Part shown: positions 10,414 to 22,573 of the stretch, in pieces
Position numbering within the stretch: position 1 is the stretch's first letter
Layout of the letters: every line of letters starts with the position of its first letter
Assembly (NCBI RefSeq): GCF_035222485.1
Contig: NC_085924.1
Span: 3,410,001-3,474,000 of the forward strand
Length of the DNA: 64,000 bases
Direction: 5' to 3'
Source of the DNA: Podospora pseudoanserina
Taxonomy: Eukaryota > Ascomycota > Sordariomycetes > Sordariales > Podosporaceae
The notes under the pieces: model-generated
What the model saw: the letters and a program-made list of their open reading frames with translations, nothing else
What the model was told of the DNA's origin: nothing
The model's database searches: none
Position numbers and translations under genes: made by a program

Positions 10414-12901
10414 ATGAGGTTTGGGCAGAATTATCACCGGAATTTTGTTCCGGAATGGAGTGAGCACTATGTCGACTACAACTTGCTCAAGAAACATGCC
10501 AAACTGGGCAACATCGCAGGTAAGTACCACAGCATGCCCCTTTACAGCGTAGTATTAACAGTCCGTAGACATCTATGAGTACTTGGACAATGCCGTTCCT
10601 GCTCTAAAAGCCTTCTACCAATACGAAATCAACACCGACAGCTTCCAGCAAGAAGATTTGGATAAACTGCAGTGGTTTGAAAGAGTCAACGTGGACGCTA
10701 TCGAAAGAATTATCACAAAGCTCAAGCGAAATGGTCACACTGGCAGCCCAGATCCCAGCAGATTTGCCTTCTGGAAAAGCTCACGGCAAATGAAACTTTA
10801 CAATCCGCAAAATGGGAATGGGCTCCAGGATGGAATTCTCCCCAACAAGCCGAGAACAGCGAACCCTCTCCAGGTGGCGATCAGGAATCAAGATGACGAA
10901 CGGGTTCTTGCTCTGGTACAAGACTCAAAAAACCTGCGCTATCTATCTGCCCGTGGGGAAAACGCCCTCCATGTTGCCGCTCAACTTGGTCGGCTCGATT
11001 ACACAAATCTTCTTCTCAAAGCTTTGGCCAAAAGTGGTCTCGACCATGACATTCCCGACATATCAAGAGGTTGGACACCGCTCTTCTTTGCCGCCGTGGA
11101 CGGCCACTTTGATATCGTACAACTACTGCTCGAGGCGGGGTCTAATCAGCACAAAAAGGATCATTTCGGGTGGACTGCCAAAGAGTACGCTGTTTTCAAA
11201 GGGCACCTCGCCGTGGCTGGTCTCTTTGAAACCACCGATACCGATGGGCTGACTGGTGGACCTGAGCAGAGTCCAATTGGACCCTCCGTTTACGCTCCTG
11301 AGCACTGCAGAGAGGGGGAGCAGATCATTATTGCCACGCTGGGGAGTTCGAGGAAAGACAGGGTAGTGACGGAAGTCGATTTGAGCTACTGCTCCTCGGT
11401 ATACGCCCCCGGAACAAACCAAGACGTTGCTTCTTTCTACCTAACCATATCAGCCGTGGGAAACAAGTCCCAACTCCGACGGAAAGTGCAGCTTCCCATC
11501 CTGGATGATCAAATCAACGACCCCTTTATCTTTACAATTTCTTCAGATGTCGTAGCACAGTTGATATTCCACGTTTACCGCGCCGACGAGGGAAATGTCT
11601 TGCTTGGAAGCGGGACCGCTCTTCTAGAGGGGAATTCCCATCAATTTGGAACAGGACGACAGAGTCTCATCCGCGAGCAGACTGTTCCCATCTTGGACAA
11701 AGAGACGATGAGTGTGGCCGGAACAGTCACATTCACCTTCCTCATTGCCAAACCATATGTCCATGATCTTCAGGGGTCACAAGGATTTTCTACACCAGAA
11801 GAATGGAAATCAGCGCTCACGCCAGTGTCTTCGCCACCTTTGCTCGTTGGACATCGAGGCACCGGCCAAAACCTCATCGCCAACAAACACCTCCAAATAG
11901 GAGAAAACACCGTCGGCTCCTTCATCTCAGCAGCCACTCTCGGCGCCTCCTTTGTCGAATTCGACGTCCAAGTCACCCGGGATCTGCAGGCAGTCTGCTT
12001 CCACGACTTTTCCCTCAGCGAGTCCGGCACCGATGTCCCCATTCACGATCTCACGCTGGATCAGTTTTTACATGCGAGCAAAATCCAATCTCCGCACGGA
12101 AATCCCCTTTCCATGCTTGGGAAGCCTTGTTCCCAAGATGAAGGCAACAATGCCAGACCACGATCTCGCTCACTGGGGGAACAGTTCGAGGCAGGGACGA
12201 TCCAGATCCGGGATAGGATGAAGCACACGGTTGATTTCAAGCTCAAAGGTTTCAAGCCAAACACCAGGGGGGAATTCATCCAGGATTCATTTGCTACTCT
12301 CAAGGACATCCTGACGCAACTGCCGGAGGAGATAGGGTTGGATATCGAGATCAAATACCCTCGTTTACACGAAGCGGTCGATGCTGGTGTGACTCCGGTG
12401 GCTATCGAGTTGAACACCTTTGTTGATGTTGCTCTTGATACGATACGGCAGCACAACAAGAAGGGTTCCATGAGGAAGATCGTGCTTTCTTCGTTCACAC
12501 CAGAGATATGCATTCTTCTGTCTCTGAAACAAAAGGCTTACCCGGTGTTTTTTATTACGAATGCTGGCAAGATTCCCATGACGGACATGGAGGTTAGAGC
12601 GGCTAGTGTTCAAGCGGCTGTGAGGTTTGCCAGACGGTGGAATTTGACTGGGATAGTCTTTGCGTGTGAGGCGTTGCTGTTGAGCCCAAGGTTGGTGGGG
12701 TATGTGAAGAAGAAGGGAGGGCTGGTGTGTGCTACCTATGGGGAGCTGAATAACCAAGCGGAGGTGGTGAGGGTGAGTAACTATCGAGTAATCATAGGGC
12801 TGAGCTAACAACCTTTACAGAAACAGGTAGCGGCGGGGGTGGATATCATTGTTGCGGACCGGGTCCGCTTGGTAGCTGATACCTTGGCGGTGCTGAATTA
12901 G
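10414..12901 (+). CDS. SPX-ankyrin-GDPD glycerophosphocholine phosphodiesterase (GDE1-like)
   Basis: It is predicted to hydrolyse glycerophosphocholine to glycerol-3-phosphate and choline, linking phosphate sensing to lipid turnover. The exons are 10414-10519, 10569-12772 and 12821-12901 (796 residues). The N-terminus is an SPX domain (MRFGQNYHRNFVPEWSEHYV at 1-20). It is followed by about three ankyrin repeats (GENALHVAAQLGRLDY; GWTPLFFAAVDGHFDIVQLL; GWTAKEYAVFKGHLAVAGLF) and a middle beta-rich domain. The GDPD barrel has the catalytic His-Arg in LLVGHRGTGQN, the metal-binding FVEFDVQVTRD and the second His in CFHDFSLSE. The final exon supplies DIIVADR. At about 800 residues it is shorter than yeast Gde1 (about 1,220), mainly through a compact SPX and fewer ankyrin repeats. 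Confidence 0.9.
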
Positions 12902-15856
12902 GGAGGTTGATGGGGGTTAGGTGCAGGATGTTATCTGTTGGTGCTGGCAGCCTTGGGCTGCGGTGGAAGTGAAACATGTCACAAGTGCCTTGGATCTGCA
13001 GGATGCAGCATAAGTGACGTGCCCCGGTTCCATCTCATTGGGTTTAGCTTAGGAAGCTGATGCCGAGTACCTCGCGGATGGTGGGAGATCGCCATATCAG
13101 ATCTATCAGATAGGCAGTGCCAGCCCATGGATGGACGAGTGACCACCCTTATCTGCCGCGAGGTACTCTCTAGTTATAGGCTGGATAATTGTGAGAAGCA
13201 GGTACAAAGCACGCGAAGTGACACTGCATTAGCGACAATGGCACGTGGCGGTTGTAAGGTGTGGTGGTGGTGGTTGAGAGTATAAAGATATCAAGCACCT
13301 CTCTTGGTTTGTTGTCGAACTACGGAAGGTTTTCACTGCCACACAAAACACGATCCCAACCCTTTGTCTTACCCTGATCCATATTATTCATCCTCACATC
13401 AAACATCCCTAAATTGTCTACCTAGGTACTTGATTTACCTACCATATTCTTTCCTCTTCCCCCACATGCTTAACGGCGTGCCTTGCCCCAGACTTCCACA
13501 CTTCGTTTGCCGTCATCATGACAGCGGAATTTCGTTCCTCGTATTCAACACGTCAGACAATCATGACTGTTGTTCACCTCCTACTGGGCTAACATCAAGA
13601 CACCAAAAGCATGGAAGGTCGTTTCCTTCATCGTCACCACCTCCAACCTCTCATCGATACCCACACCAATCCGACCAACCAGACAGCCCAAAACATGTCG
13701 ATGATTGCTGTCAAACCATCCTCCTTCCTATCCCGGCCAAGACCGGAGCAAGTGCCGCGACTCCAGCCTTGATTATCTAGAGGATCATCATACATGGCAG
13801 CCCCCGCCCCCCTCGTCCCTGTCCGAACCGTTGAAGCGGGCGTCGATCATACAGATGGAGATGGAGATAAGTTGGCATGACCAGTGCTTGTTATCCCAGG
13901 ATTCCCACAACAGGCAAAGATGTCGCCATCAATGACTGGCAGTGGGCAGCAATAGGCTGAAGCCAGTATGGATTCTCTGACACATCGTAACCACCTTGCT
14001 CCCCACTTCTTTCCCAACTGAGTCTGACACCAGGCGCGCAGAAGCAAGTCATTGGATTCGGTGATTCGGTAACGGCTTTTTGTCCGTGCTGTTGTGTACT
14101 GGGGGATCCACCGCTATCCGATTCGTTTGTTTGTCCTTTTTAGGAGATGTTTTGAGCCTTCAAACATATCGACATGTTTGGTGGTCAAAACCTTTCAAAC
14201 AACAATTAAGGTGTTTTTGCCAAGAGGCTTGGTATTTTCTAAATCGGACAGAGACTTGCGAGCCAACGGCGGGCGCCGCCGCCCCCTTCTTAGCCGGCTC
14301 TTGCAGGTCAGCGCCGGCAGCTTTGTTTGCCTCAAACCCGTTCTTGGGGAAGAGACAGAGTCCCACGCTATGATGGGGGGCGTTGAAGGCATGGCGGTGG
14401 GGTTGCCTCGGGTGTTTTACCCCACCATCCGTTGCAGCTGAGGCTAGCGTTATCGGGGGGAGCTTGGACACCCTTTGGAAGAACGCCTCTGACGGTGTTA
14501 TCAGACGCTAAAACTTAATCTCTGGCCAATCAACGGCCGGGAATTTACCTGTTTCATCGTGAACTTCACTCTCAATACCCACGCTCAACACTTCAACGGC
14601 ATCCTCGTTCACCATGCCAATCACAATTGCTTCCATGCTCGCCGGCTCCAATGGTCCCTCTACCCCGGTAATTCCACTGTCCGTTTTCTAGTCTTGCGGC
14701 TGCTTTTCTTGGAGTTCCCGACTAGATACCGATCGATATCAAAGAGCACGTACTGAAGGACGCGTTTAGTGGCAGATGTACCACGATTAACAGACCCCCA
14801 CGCTGGGGTCATCAGCGGCTTGCGGTCTTGGTCCATAGGACCCCTACTATCCGTCCAGCCGTCGACGACACCGAGGTCAATCAGATATCGCTTCACCAGC
14901 TCGTTGGCCCAAGCTCCCTCGTGGTGGTGCGCCTCAGATGTCAAACCACATCATCAACCTCGCCGTCTCACGTGGCGGTTGTCCCAGATTGGACATGACT
15001 TGCATGACATTTCTCTCGAGCACACACGAATACGCCTGAACTTATCTACCAACACCGAGGAGATATCCAGAAGCAGATCATCACAAGGCACTATTCCTTG
15101 TTGTCGCCGCCTGGCATAACGGACATGAGCGAAAAAAATGTGTCTTTGTCGTTCCTAATATCGGAATCGATAGAATACTAGTGCTCGATGGAGTTCCCGT
15201 GGGTGGAGGGGACGCTGGACAGGAGGGTCTCGCCGACCAACGGCCCCGCACCAGCCCGGGGGTTATGCGGAGTTAACTCTTCTTGGAAATGGAGTCTCTG
15301 GTGTTAGACGAGCTGTGGTGGTTGCCGGCCCCGAGCGAGCGGTCCCTCGGTTCCCCCCGCCCGATTGAGAGCTGAAGGAGAGGGCAGAGAACTACTAGCA
15401 GCATCAGAAGCAACACCAGCAGCAGCAACCAATGTGACACTCCCAGGAGATACAAGTCGCATGTGTAGACAGCGGGGATATGCACATCCTAGCCGCTTTG
15501 GACGCTGGAGGAGCTTGGAGACCTGCCGGGTCCCACACCTCCACTTCGCTGCCTCCAGGATCTTGTCCGCTTGTGGGACTCGTGCACCTCCACCGATAAG
15601 GCCTTGCAGCATTTGGCAGCCCACCCGGTTTACAGATCTGCCACCACGACACACCACGCCCTTGAGCCGTTTCATACATTTAAAGTTCTGGGACCTGGCA
15701 CGTCTTTCTGACAGTCCGGACCATCATTCTCGACATTCCAACTCCATCTCTAGCTACTCTCTTCTACCCCAGCATCTGCCGGGTCCTCCTTTCTCCATCT
15801 CAGACGTCATCTGAACCTCAACTCCCCGGTGTCCACATCCGCCTTCAACGTCCACC
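12902..15856. other. Long gene-poor interval upstream of the purine permease
   Basis: Nearly 3 kb holds no gene I can support. It contains a 104-bp inverted-repeat structure (13065-13168) with several GATA/TATC sites inside. It also has a weak minus-strand open stretch at 14660-14944 with protein-like composition but no ATG start, splice support or recognised domain. The distal end must hold the permease promoter. Confidence 0.5.
13065..13168. repeat. Perfect 13-bp inverted repeat flanking a GATA-rich core
   Basis: GAGTACCTCGCGG at 13065-13077 is exactly reverse-complemented by CCGCGAGGTACTC at 13156-13168. Just inside, GGTGG (near 13080) can pair with CCACC (near 13143). The core contains TATCAGATCTATCAGATAGG and CTTATCT, so it has several GATA-factor-type sites. 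Confidence 0.75.
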
Positions 15857-17682
15857 ATGGATGAGGATCAAGGTCCGTCCCAGATTGTCCCTGGGCAGAC
15901 GCCAAAGAAGACCTTTGGCGATCGCCTCAATACCATCAGAAAGACCTTCACTACCAAGGAGGGTCTCATCGGCGACTATGACTACGCATTCCTTTTCCGG
16001 CCGAACCTCCCCTTCATGGCCAAATCCGACAAGGCTCCACCATTCTTCGGCCTCAACGACCGCATGCCTGTCGTCCTCGCCCTGATTCTCGGCTTCCAGC
16101 ACGCCCTTGCCATGTTGGCTGGTATCATCACACCTCCAATCATCATGTCCGGCGCCGGCGGTGTCAACCTCACCACCGAGCAAACTCAGTACCTCGTCTC
16201 TACCGCCCTCATCGTCTCCGGTCTCCTCTCCGCTATCCAGATTACCCGTGTGCACATCAAGGGCACTCCCTACTACATTGGCACTGGTCTGATCTCTGTC
16301 GTCGGTATCTCGTTCGCCATTATTCCCGTTGCCACCGGTGCCTTCAACCAGATGTACGAAAATGGCTTTTGCCAAAAGGATGAGTTTGGTTCCAAGCTCC
16401 CTTGCCCCGATGCCTACGGCGCTGTTCTCGGCACAGCTGCCCTTTGCGCCCTCCTCGAAATCGCCCTGAGCTTCATGCCACCAAAGATCATGCTCCGTAT
16501 CTTCCCCCCAATAGTCACCGGCCCTACCGTCATGCTCATCGGTATCCACCTCATCGAGTCCGGCTTCAAGAACTGGGCCGGTGGCTCTGGTCTCTGCGCT
16601 GAGAAGAACCCCGCCGAGTTCTTTGCCCGCTGCCCCGATATTTCTGCGCCGAACGCCCTGCCGTGGGGTTCGCCAGAGTACCTCGGTCTCGGCTTCAGCG
16701 TCTTCGTTACCATCATCCTCTGCGAGCGTTTCGGTTCTCCCATCATGAAGTCTACCTCTGTCATTATTGGTCTCTTGACTGGCTGCATCATTGCTGCTGC
16801 CACTGGCTACTTCAACCGTGCCGGTATCGACAATGCGCCTGTTGCCTCCTTCATCTGGGTCAAGACCTTCAAGCTTACGCTTTATGGACCGCTGGTGTTG
16901 CCGCTGATGGCAGTGTTCATCATCTGCGCTTGCGAGGCTATTGGTGATATCACCGCTACTTGCGATGTCTCCAGACTCGAGGTGGAGGGCAAGCTCTACG
17001 AGAGCAGAATCCAGGGTGGTGTCTTGGCTGATGGTATCAACGGTATGCTGGCTGCCCTCTGCACCATCACTCCTGTTACCACCTTTGCCCAGAACAATGG
17101 TGTTATTGCTTTGACTCGCTGCGCCAACAGAAGCGCCGGTTACTGCTGCTGGTAAGCTCATTTCTTCCCTCGCTGATTTGACCTGAAACATGCTGACTCT
17201 CCTGCCATAGCTTCTTCCTTGTCATCATGGGTGTCTTCGCCAAGTTCGCCGCCTCCCTTGTTGCTATTCCATCTGCCGTCCTCGGTGGCATGACCACCTT
17301 CCTTTTCACCGCTGTCGCCGTTTCCGGTATGGCCATTATCACTAAGGGTGTGCCATTCAACCGCCGCAACAGATTCATCCTCACTGCTGGTCTTGCTCTC
17401 GGCTATGGTGCTACTCTTGTGCCGAACTACTTTGAGAATGTCTTCAGCTACAGCGGCGAGGACAAGGGCCTGCAGGGCTTCCTTGATGCCATCTCCCTCA
17501 TCATGGAGACTGGCTTTGCTGTCACGGCCATGATCTGCATGATCTTGAACCTGACGCTCCCGATGGAGGTGGAGGATGTTACTGAGGCGGTTGCTGGACA
17601 GAATCAGAGTGTGGTGACTGCGGCGAGGCCGACGAGTGCGGGGGATAGTGTTGAGGAGGAGAAGGGTGTCAAGAGCGCCTGA
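15857..17682 (+). CDS. Uric acid-xanthine permease (NAT/NCS2 family, UapA/UapC-like)
   Basis: This plasma-membrane proton symporter takes up purines. The exons are 15857-17151 and 17211-17682, with a 59-nt phase-2 intron (588 residues). The start has a strong context (CCACCATGG). The NAT signature QNNGVIALTR lies at about residues 412-421, and the conserved QH motif is in GFQHALAMLAGIITPP. The protein has about 12-14 hydrophobic helices and short cytosolic ends, the last being Glu/Val-rich. In Aspergillus relatives, expression depends on a pathway activator and a GATA factor; the GATA cluster here lies 2.7 kb upstream, so any link is only a guess. Specificity between uric acid and xanthine is not settled by sequence. 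Confidence 0.95.
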
Positions 17683-18648
17683 GGGATGGACATTTGGATT
17701 TTAAATAAGCGAGTTTTTGTTTTTCTTTTTATTGGGTTGGGATGATAATGGTTTTTGGATACATGTATATGGGCCGGGTGGGATGGGAGGGCACAAGTGT
17801 TCAAAAAGGAGGCATGATTTGATGATGACTTGGCGAGCATGGAAGCAAGCATGCGAGAAGCAAAGAAAGGATACCCTGTTGTTATGTATTAGTGGTGGAT
17901 TTGAAGTGAATGGAATGAATGAAGATCAAAGAGATTGTGCAGTGCTTTGAGTGACCGAACGTGTGGTGTGTTGAGGCTTGGTGCCACGGTGGAAGTTATA
18001 GACAACAACTCCGGCATCACTGCGGGAAGACCACTCTATTTCCACCCGGTTCTTCCTGTCAACAACAACCAGATGCAACATGTTTGAGTCAGCGCACTTA
18101 TAAGCGTAGGGAAAAGTTCTTCTTCATTGGTGGCAACATCCTGTCTGCCCCAAGGAGATTCATGACGAGAGCCTTGCTCAGCAGTGCAAATTTAACCATT
18201 ATCCATCAGCCGAGTTCGTTGATGGCCAACCTGGAATGCATCGTCAGTAACCATACATCCACCAAGCTCTTCAAGCCTGTCCAGCTTAGCGAGCATCGGG
18301 CATGAGACCACTAAGCTTTGCCTCAGAGCGAGGGAACCCTGGCAAAATAGCCAAGCGCTCAGACTCGACCTTGCGGTGAATCTATTCTTCATATCCGCAA
18401 GTTCTACAAACGCTCCGGATGTGAGGATCAATGGCCGGTAGCTGCCAAAGCCCGTTATCCTCCAAACTCTTCTTTCCCGACAGAGTCATGAAAACAACAC
18501 GCACGGCCTTGTCGGTCCCCAGAGAGCAAACCGTTCTCGTTCTAGACGTCGCCTCATCCATCCTCGAGTTCCGATAAACTGCCTGGTTGAGTTCACCATG
18601 GAGCAGCAGGACGATCCAACTTGTTGAACTAGCTAACAGTAACACCCC
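17683..18648. other. Intergenic 17.7-18.6 kb
   Basis: This is the 3' flank of the permease. Short frames on both strands have no start context or domain. No supported gene. Confidence 0.5.
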
Positions 18649-19296
18649 TTGGTTCCTTTTATCGAGGCATGTCTTGGCCCTGGAGACCCGAGGATTGAAT
18701 TTGATCCACGTGACGCTCTCGTGGAATTTGCAATCCTGGTGTTGAGGATCTGGCATAATAAAACGATTGACGCATGGGCTTCAAATATGTGGACAGACAT
18801 CAGCACTCCAGATTACAGACGCCTTGCTGCCAGCAAGTGGCTGAAGTCATCACCAGAGACGGAGAGCAGCATGCCTTTCCAGTGCCTGAAAGCTATCGAG
18901 CAGTGCTTGAGTCTCTGGATCGGAAGGTTTCAATGCTGGAATGATGATATGTTTTGGAGGTATTATTGTGAGAATATCATCCTGCCTCTGGTCGAAATTT
19001 CCAAGGCTCGGATACCTCCAGGCGCGTTTCTAGGAACACATGATATCTGGAGAATGAGTATTTACTTCATCACACTCGATATCCATTCCACTATTTCACG
19101 CCAGTCAGCTGTCCCCTTTCTGTACGGGAACCCGAGACAGTGTCCCAGATGCAGACGGTTTCTCACATACCACTTGAACTGCTCTCCTGAACACCCAAAC
19201 CCGCTCCATTCCCGCTCTCACTCTCGTCCATATACTTGGGTGAAGTGTGACAAAAGAGCATCCACGCCGCTCGAGTCCAGGTTCGTCAAACGTTGA
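18649..19296 (+). CDS. Orphan open frame, unknown function (possibly one exon or a relic)
   Basis: This is a 215-codon open frame without an early ATG; the first in-frame ATG is at about residue 47 (MWTDISTPDYRR). The composition is protein-like: rich in Trp, Ile and Phe, with blocks such as FQCWNDDMFWRYYCENIILP and a Cys cluster CPRCRRFL. A pyrimidine-rich stretch ending in AG just before GCATGTC could be an acceptor of a multi-exon gene. I do not recognise the family. It may be an exon of a fast-evolving gene or the remains of one. Confidence 0.3.
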   Translation: MVPFIEACLGPGDPRIEFDPRDALVEFAILVLRIWHNKTIDAWASNMWTDISTPDYRRLAASKWLKSSPETESSMPFQCLKAIEQCLSLWIGRFQCWNDDMFWRYYCENIILPLVEISKARIPPGAFLGTHDIWRMSIYFITLDIHSTISRQSAVPFLYGNPRQCPRCRRFLTYHLNCSPEHPNPLHSRSHSRPYTWVKCDKRASTPLESRFVKR

Positions 19297-19660
19297 TCCC
19301 TCCAGTAGGTTGCCTCCACACATACCAGCCCGCTATACTGCAGCGACATTCCAGCGGACTTCCAGCGCGTTGGTGCCCCCGCACAACTCGAATGCCCGAA
19401 CGGCCCTCCACAGCGGCTGGCTCCGCTTTTGACCTCACTGTTAGTGAGCATGGAATTCCAATGGCTGAATTCCAATCCCTTCTGGGGACGAGGACTTGGT
19501 GGGGCTGTGCCTAGCCCTCCTGTCACCCCTCTCCCTTTCCATGATGGCCTCCTTAATTCTCAGCAACCGCCTCTGTCGAGTAGGTACTTCGCTCCTGAAC
19601 CCTACCCTGCGGTTACTCGTTCGCCACTCTGATAATTCAGTTCAGGCCTAGGCACCGGAT
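19297..19660. other. Intergenic
   Basis: I see nothing supportable in this stretch. Confidence 0.4.
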
Positions 19661-21875
19661 CTAAGTAAGGGGGATAGCTGAGAAGATTGGAGCTCCCAAA
19701 ACAGAGCCTGTCAAAAACAGTCCAAATGACAGGTGTAGGTTGCTGTGCAGCAGCGGGGCGATGTTTGCTCCTGGTAGACCGGGTAACCCGTGCTGGGCTC
19801 TATGAAAGTTGAGTGGCTTGGGCCAGCGTTGTATTGGAATTGATGCTGTGCTGGGTGTGCTGGCTGTTGGGGGTGCCGGTTCATCGTAACTTGGGGTGGA
19901 GAGGGAATCTGGCAGGTGTGCTGGTAGAGGTCTGTCAACAACGCTGTTGTCGGGGTAGGATCTTCGTTGGAAGTCGTTTGGTCGCTGTTGGTTGTTGGCA
20001 GTGTGATGGGCAATGTGACTGGGGGCACCGCAGCCGGGAATTTGTTGTCCACCAACGGGTGGAAACTTGTTTTGAGAAGCTTGTAGATGTCGGTGTAGAG
20101 TGTATGTGTTGTGCTGGTGCGGTGATGTTCTGGTTGCTGTGCTGGCCGTCTGACCAACCCCTGAGGGGTCCAGCAATGCCGATTTGCGTTCTTGGGCATC
20201 ATCCCGATCTTCACCGAGGTTCTTACTGGTGATATCGATGCCCGGTGATGGTGTTAGTGAATAGTGCTGAGATTCGCTATGGAGTAGGCTGGCGGCTTGT
20301 GAGGTGATATTTTGAGAGGATTTCTTGTGCCAATCCGAAACCCAGCTATCACCAATGGCCTGGGCCGGTTCAGAGGCACGAGACACCGTCTGAACCTGAC
20401 AAAGCAACCTCCGGCGAGAGGTGTCATGCAACTCACTCCCCAGACTTGCCGTTATGCAGGTATTGCGGCTTTCCAGCGCCTCTCCATTGGAAATGTCTAA
20501 AATTGAGCGAAACTTTACTGAAAGTTCGAAGCCACATCCTCTTTCCCTTCCATCAAGGCATAACATTGATCCTAAAATTACTCCAAGAACTTGCGTTGAT
20601 AGGCTATCGAGTTGGCGTGTGAAGGGCCGTTGCAGGTTGCTAATCAAGACAGGGATGGTTTTAGTGTCACGATATGCCAGTACCCGCCTACCCCCATGCA
20701 TAATGTCGTGAATAGGAGCCGACCAGAGTCACCAAAATGACTCCAGACCAAGGTTTCTGAAAAGATGCGTCCCAGGGACCAAACATCAGCTTTTGTAGTG
20801 AGATTGGGACTGTAAATATCAGGCTCCGCTAGTTCCGGTGCGTCGAAGTTCGATCTATCCTTCTTCTTGGCCTGAATCATCTGTTTGTGACCGAAGCCAA
20901 TCATACCGAGGTCGTAAAATTTGAAGCCATACTTCCAGGAAGACTTGTAGCCATTTTCAGCCTTGTTGCTGTAGTATTTGGCCTGAGATACTACTATGTT
21001 CAACGGGGTCAGATTTCCGTGAATTCCAAGCGAAGTATAAGTGGTAGTCTGGTCGAGAATCAGAAAAGGGTACAGTGCGTCCACAAGGGTTGACATAGCT
21101 TACCATAGACCATGTATTTCAGAGGGGCTGAAGGGTGGTTTGTTTATGTATTCGGAGAAGAAACCTTCCTAGTGGCCTTCATCGGGATGCCCAAGTAGCA
21201 CGTAGCCCCAATGATTTATTCAAAGGAGCCATAGTACCGAAGGAAGGCTTTGGGGAATTCGTACAGTGTGCTTGTGGCGAATTTTAACATCGATACATCG
21301 CTTAGGTATGAGGTAACATGCTGGCATTCTCTTGCTCGGGTTCTTTTGACCAAGACCGTAGTCTGTGAAGAGCAAAGAAGGTCAGCATTGAAGGTCAGAA
21401 TACATTAGGTAGTTCACTGGGCAGTATTTCACCTACAGCCTCGTGATAGAATTCGCAATCTTCGTTCACAAAGTATTTCTGATAGATGGCGCTGTTTGTT
21501 CTCCGCGAAGACCGGTCCAGGTTGCCATGGAACTACACGTCTTGGCATCAGACTGAGGTTGTGTATTATCCCCAGCCTTACAGGCTTGAACATGTTCTGA
21601 TACTTATATAAGATATCCCGAGTGTTGATTCCAGCTGTCTCCAGAATGAAGATGTTCTCACTTTCCTCGTATTTCGAGCAGTTGACGTCAAGTGGGTTGA
21701 TACGATCATCGCTATTCAGGTTCAGGAGCCCAGAAATACAGTTGACCATACAAACTTCTAGCGTGGTAGAATACACCAGAATGGAAAAGATACGGAGGAT
21801 TCGTTTTTGAATCGCATAGAGTGAAATGCTAACAGCGGAGTGTAGGAATGCAGCTTTCTGGCTGAGAAAGGCCAA
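19661..21875 (-). pseudogene. Second broken kinase of the 47.4-kb family
   Basis: On the minus strand, 21875-21429 matches the N-terminal domain of the kinase-vWA protein (LRIFSILVYSTT vs LRIFSILVFSTK; RRVVPWQPG vs ERCIVPWKR). A decayed N-lobe follows near 21250-21110. The C-lobe (21096-20700) has HGNLTPLNIVV in place of HQDLKPSNI, so the catalytic Asp is Asn. It also has DLG in place of DFG and APELAEPD, with TKADVWSLGRIFSE. A block with SMLCLD (about 20570) matches SMLCVDPCDRS of the intact protein. After it comes a long Ser/Thr/Pro/Gln-rich tail to 19661. No vWA domain is present. At least two stops interrupt the N-lobe. The gene is dead or at most a fragmentary pseudokinase. Confidence 0.65.
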
Positions 21876-22573
21876 CTGAGGCTGGCTCGTGGTGAATTTG
21901 GAAGTCGTTGTCTTTCTCTTTCAGTGGAGCCGAGATTATTGTTGCAGAGAAGAAAGGGAAAAGTGCTCGACGCGGTTGTGGTCTGCGGGGAATGCTATTT
22001 GAACTCTAAGCACCACGCTTTCTCCCGAAAGCTGCCTTAGGTACCTGTAATCTTCCCCGCTTACCGGAGGTGGTAAGGTGGTACAACAGGTATGCCCAAG
22101 CCTGATCTTAGTTTCTTCACAGACAACATGATGTCTTTGGTGATACGGTGTGGATGGTACAGAAGATATTGCAGAACAAGGGAAAACTCGGCTGAAAGAG
22201 TAGGTAACAGAACCCTGATTTGCTTTTGATGGTTGTCTGGCATCTTACTATGCACCCACTATCTTAAATTTCCTTCAGTAGAACCTACGAACCTTCCTCT
22301 GTTAAACCGAGCTCAGCTCCAATGCAGAATAATTAGGTATGTAGCTGCCTTCTTCGGTATCTTACACATTCACCTTGAGCGCAAGAACAAAGCACAAATA
22401 TACCTGGATTAATGCTTATACTCTTGATCAATGCTGCTAAAATACACAAAGATACATACGCCCCCTAATGCAAATACTTCTATGGAGGTACACAACAAGA
22501 AATCCACCCAAACTCCAGGAAACAACCAGCAATATCCAAAACAAAGAAACTTCAAACTGAAAAATCTGATCAG
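21876..22573. other. Intergenic
   Basis: This lies between the kinase relic and the 3' end of the NLR gene. No gene is visible. Confidence 0.5.

Noticed and set aside
13304-13780. Open frames in the 13.3-13.9 kb interval
   Set aside because: The Ser/His/Pro-rich readings lack a consistent frame or motif. They look like chance openness in pyrimidine-rich DNA.
15845-17191. A 448-codon open frame opposite the purine permease
   Set aside because: It is the antisense shadow of a strongly biased real gene: rich in Glu/Gly/Arg, with no domain, and overlapping conserved NAT motifs on the other strand.
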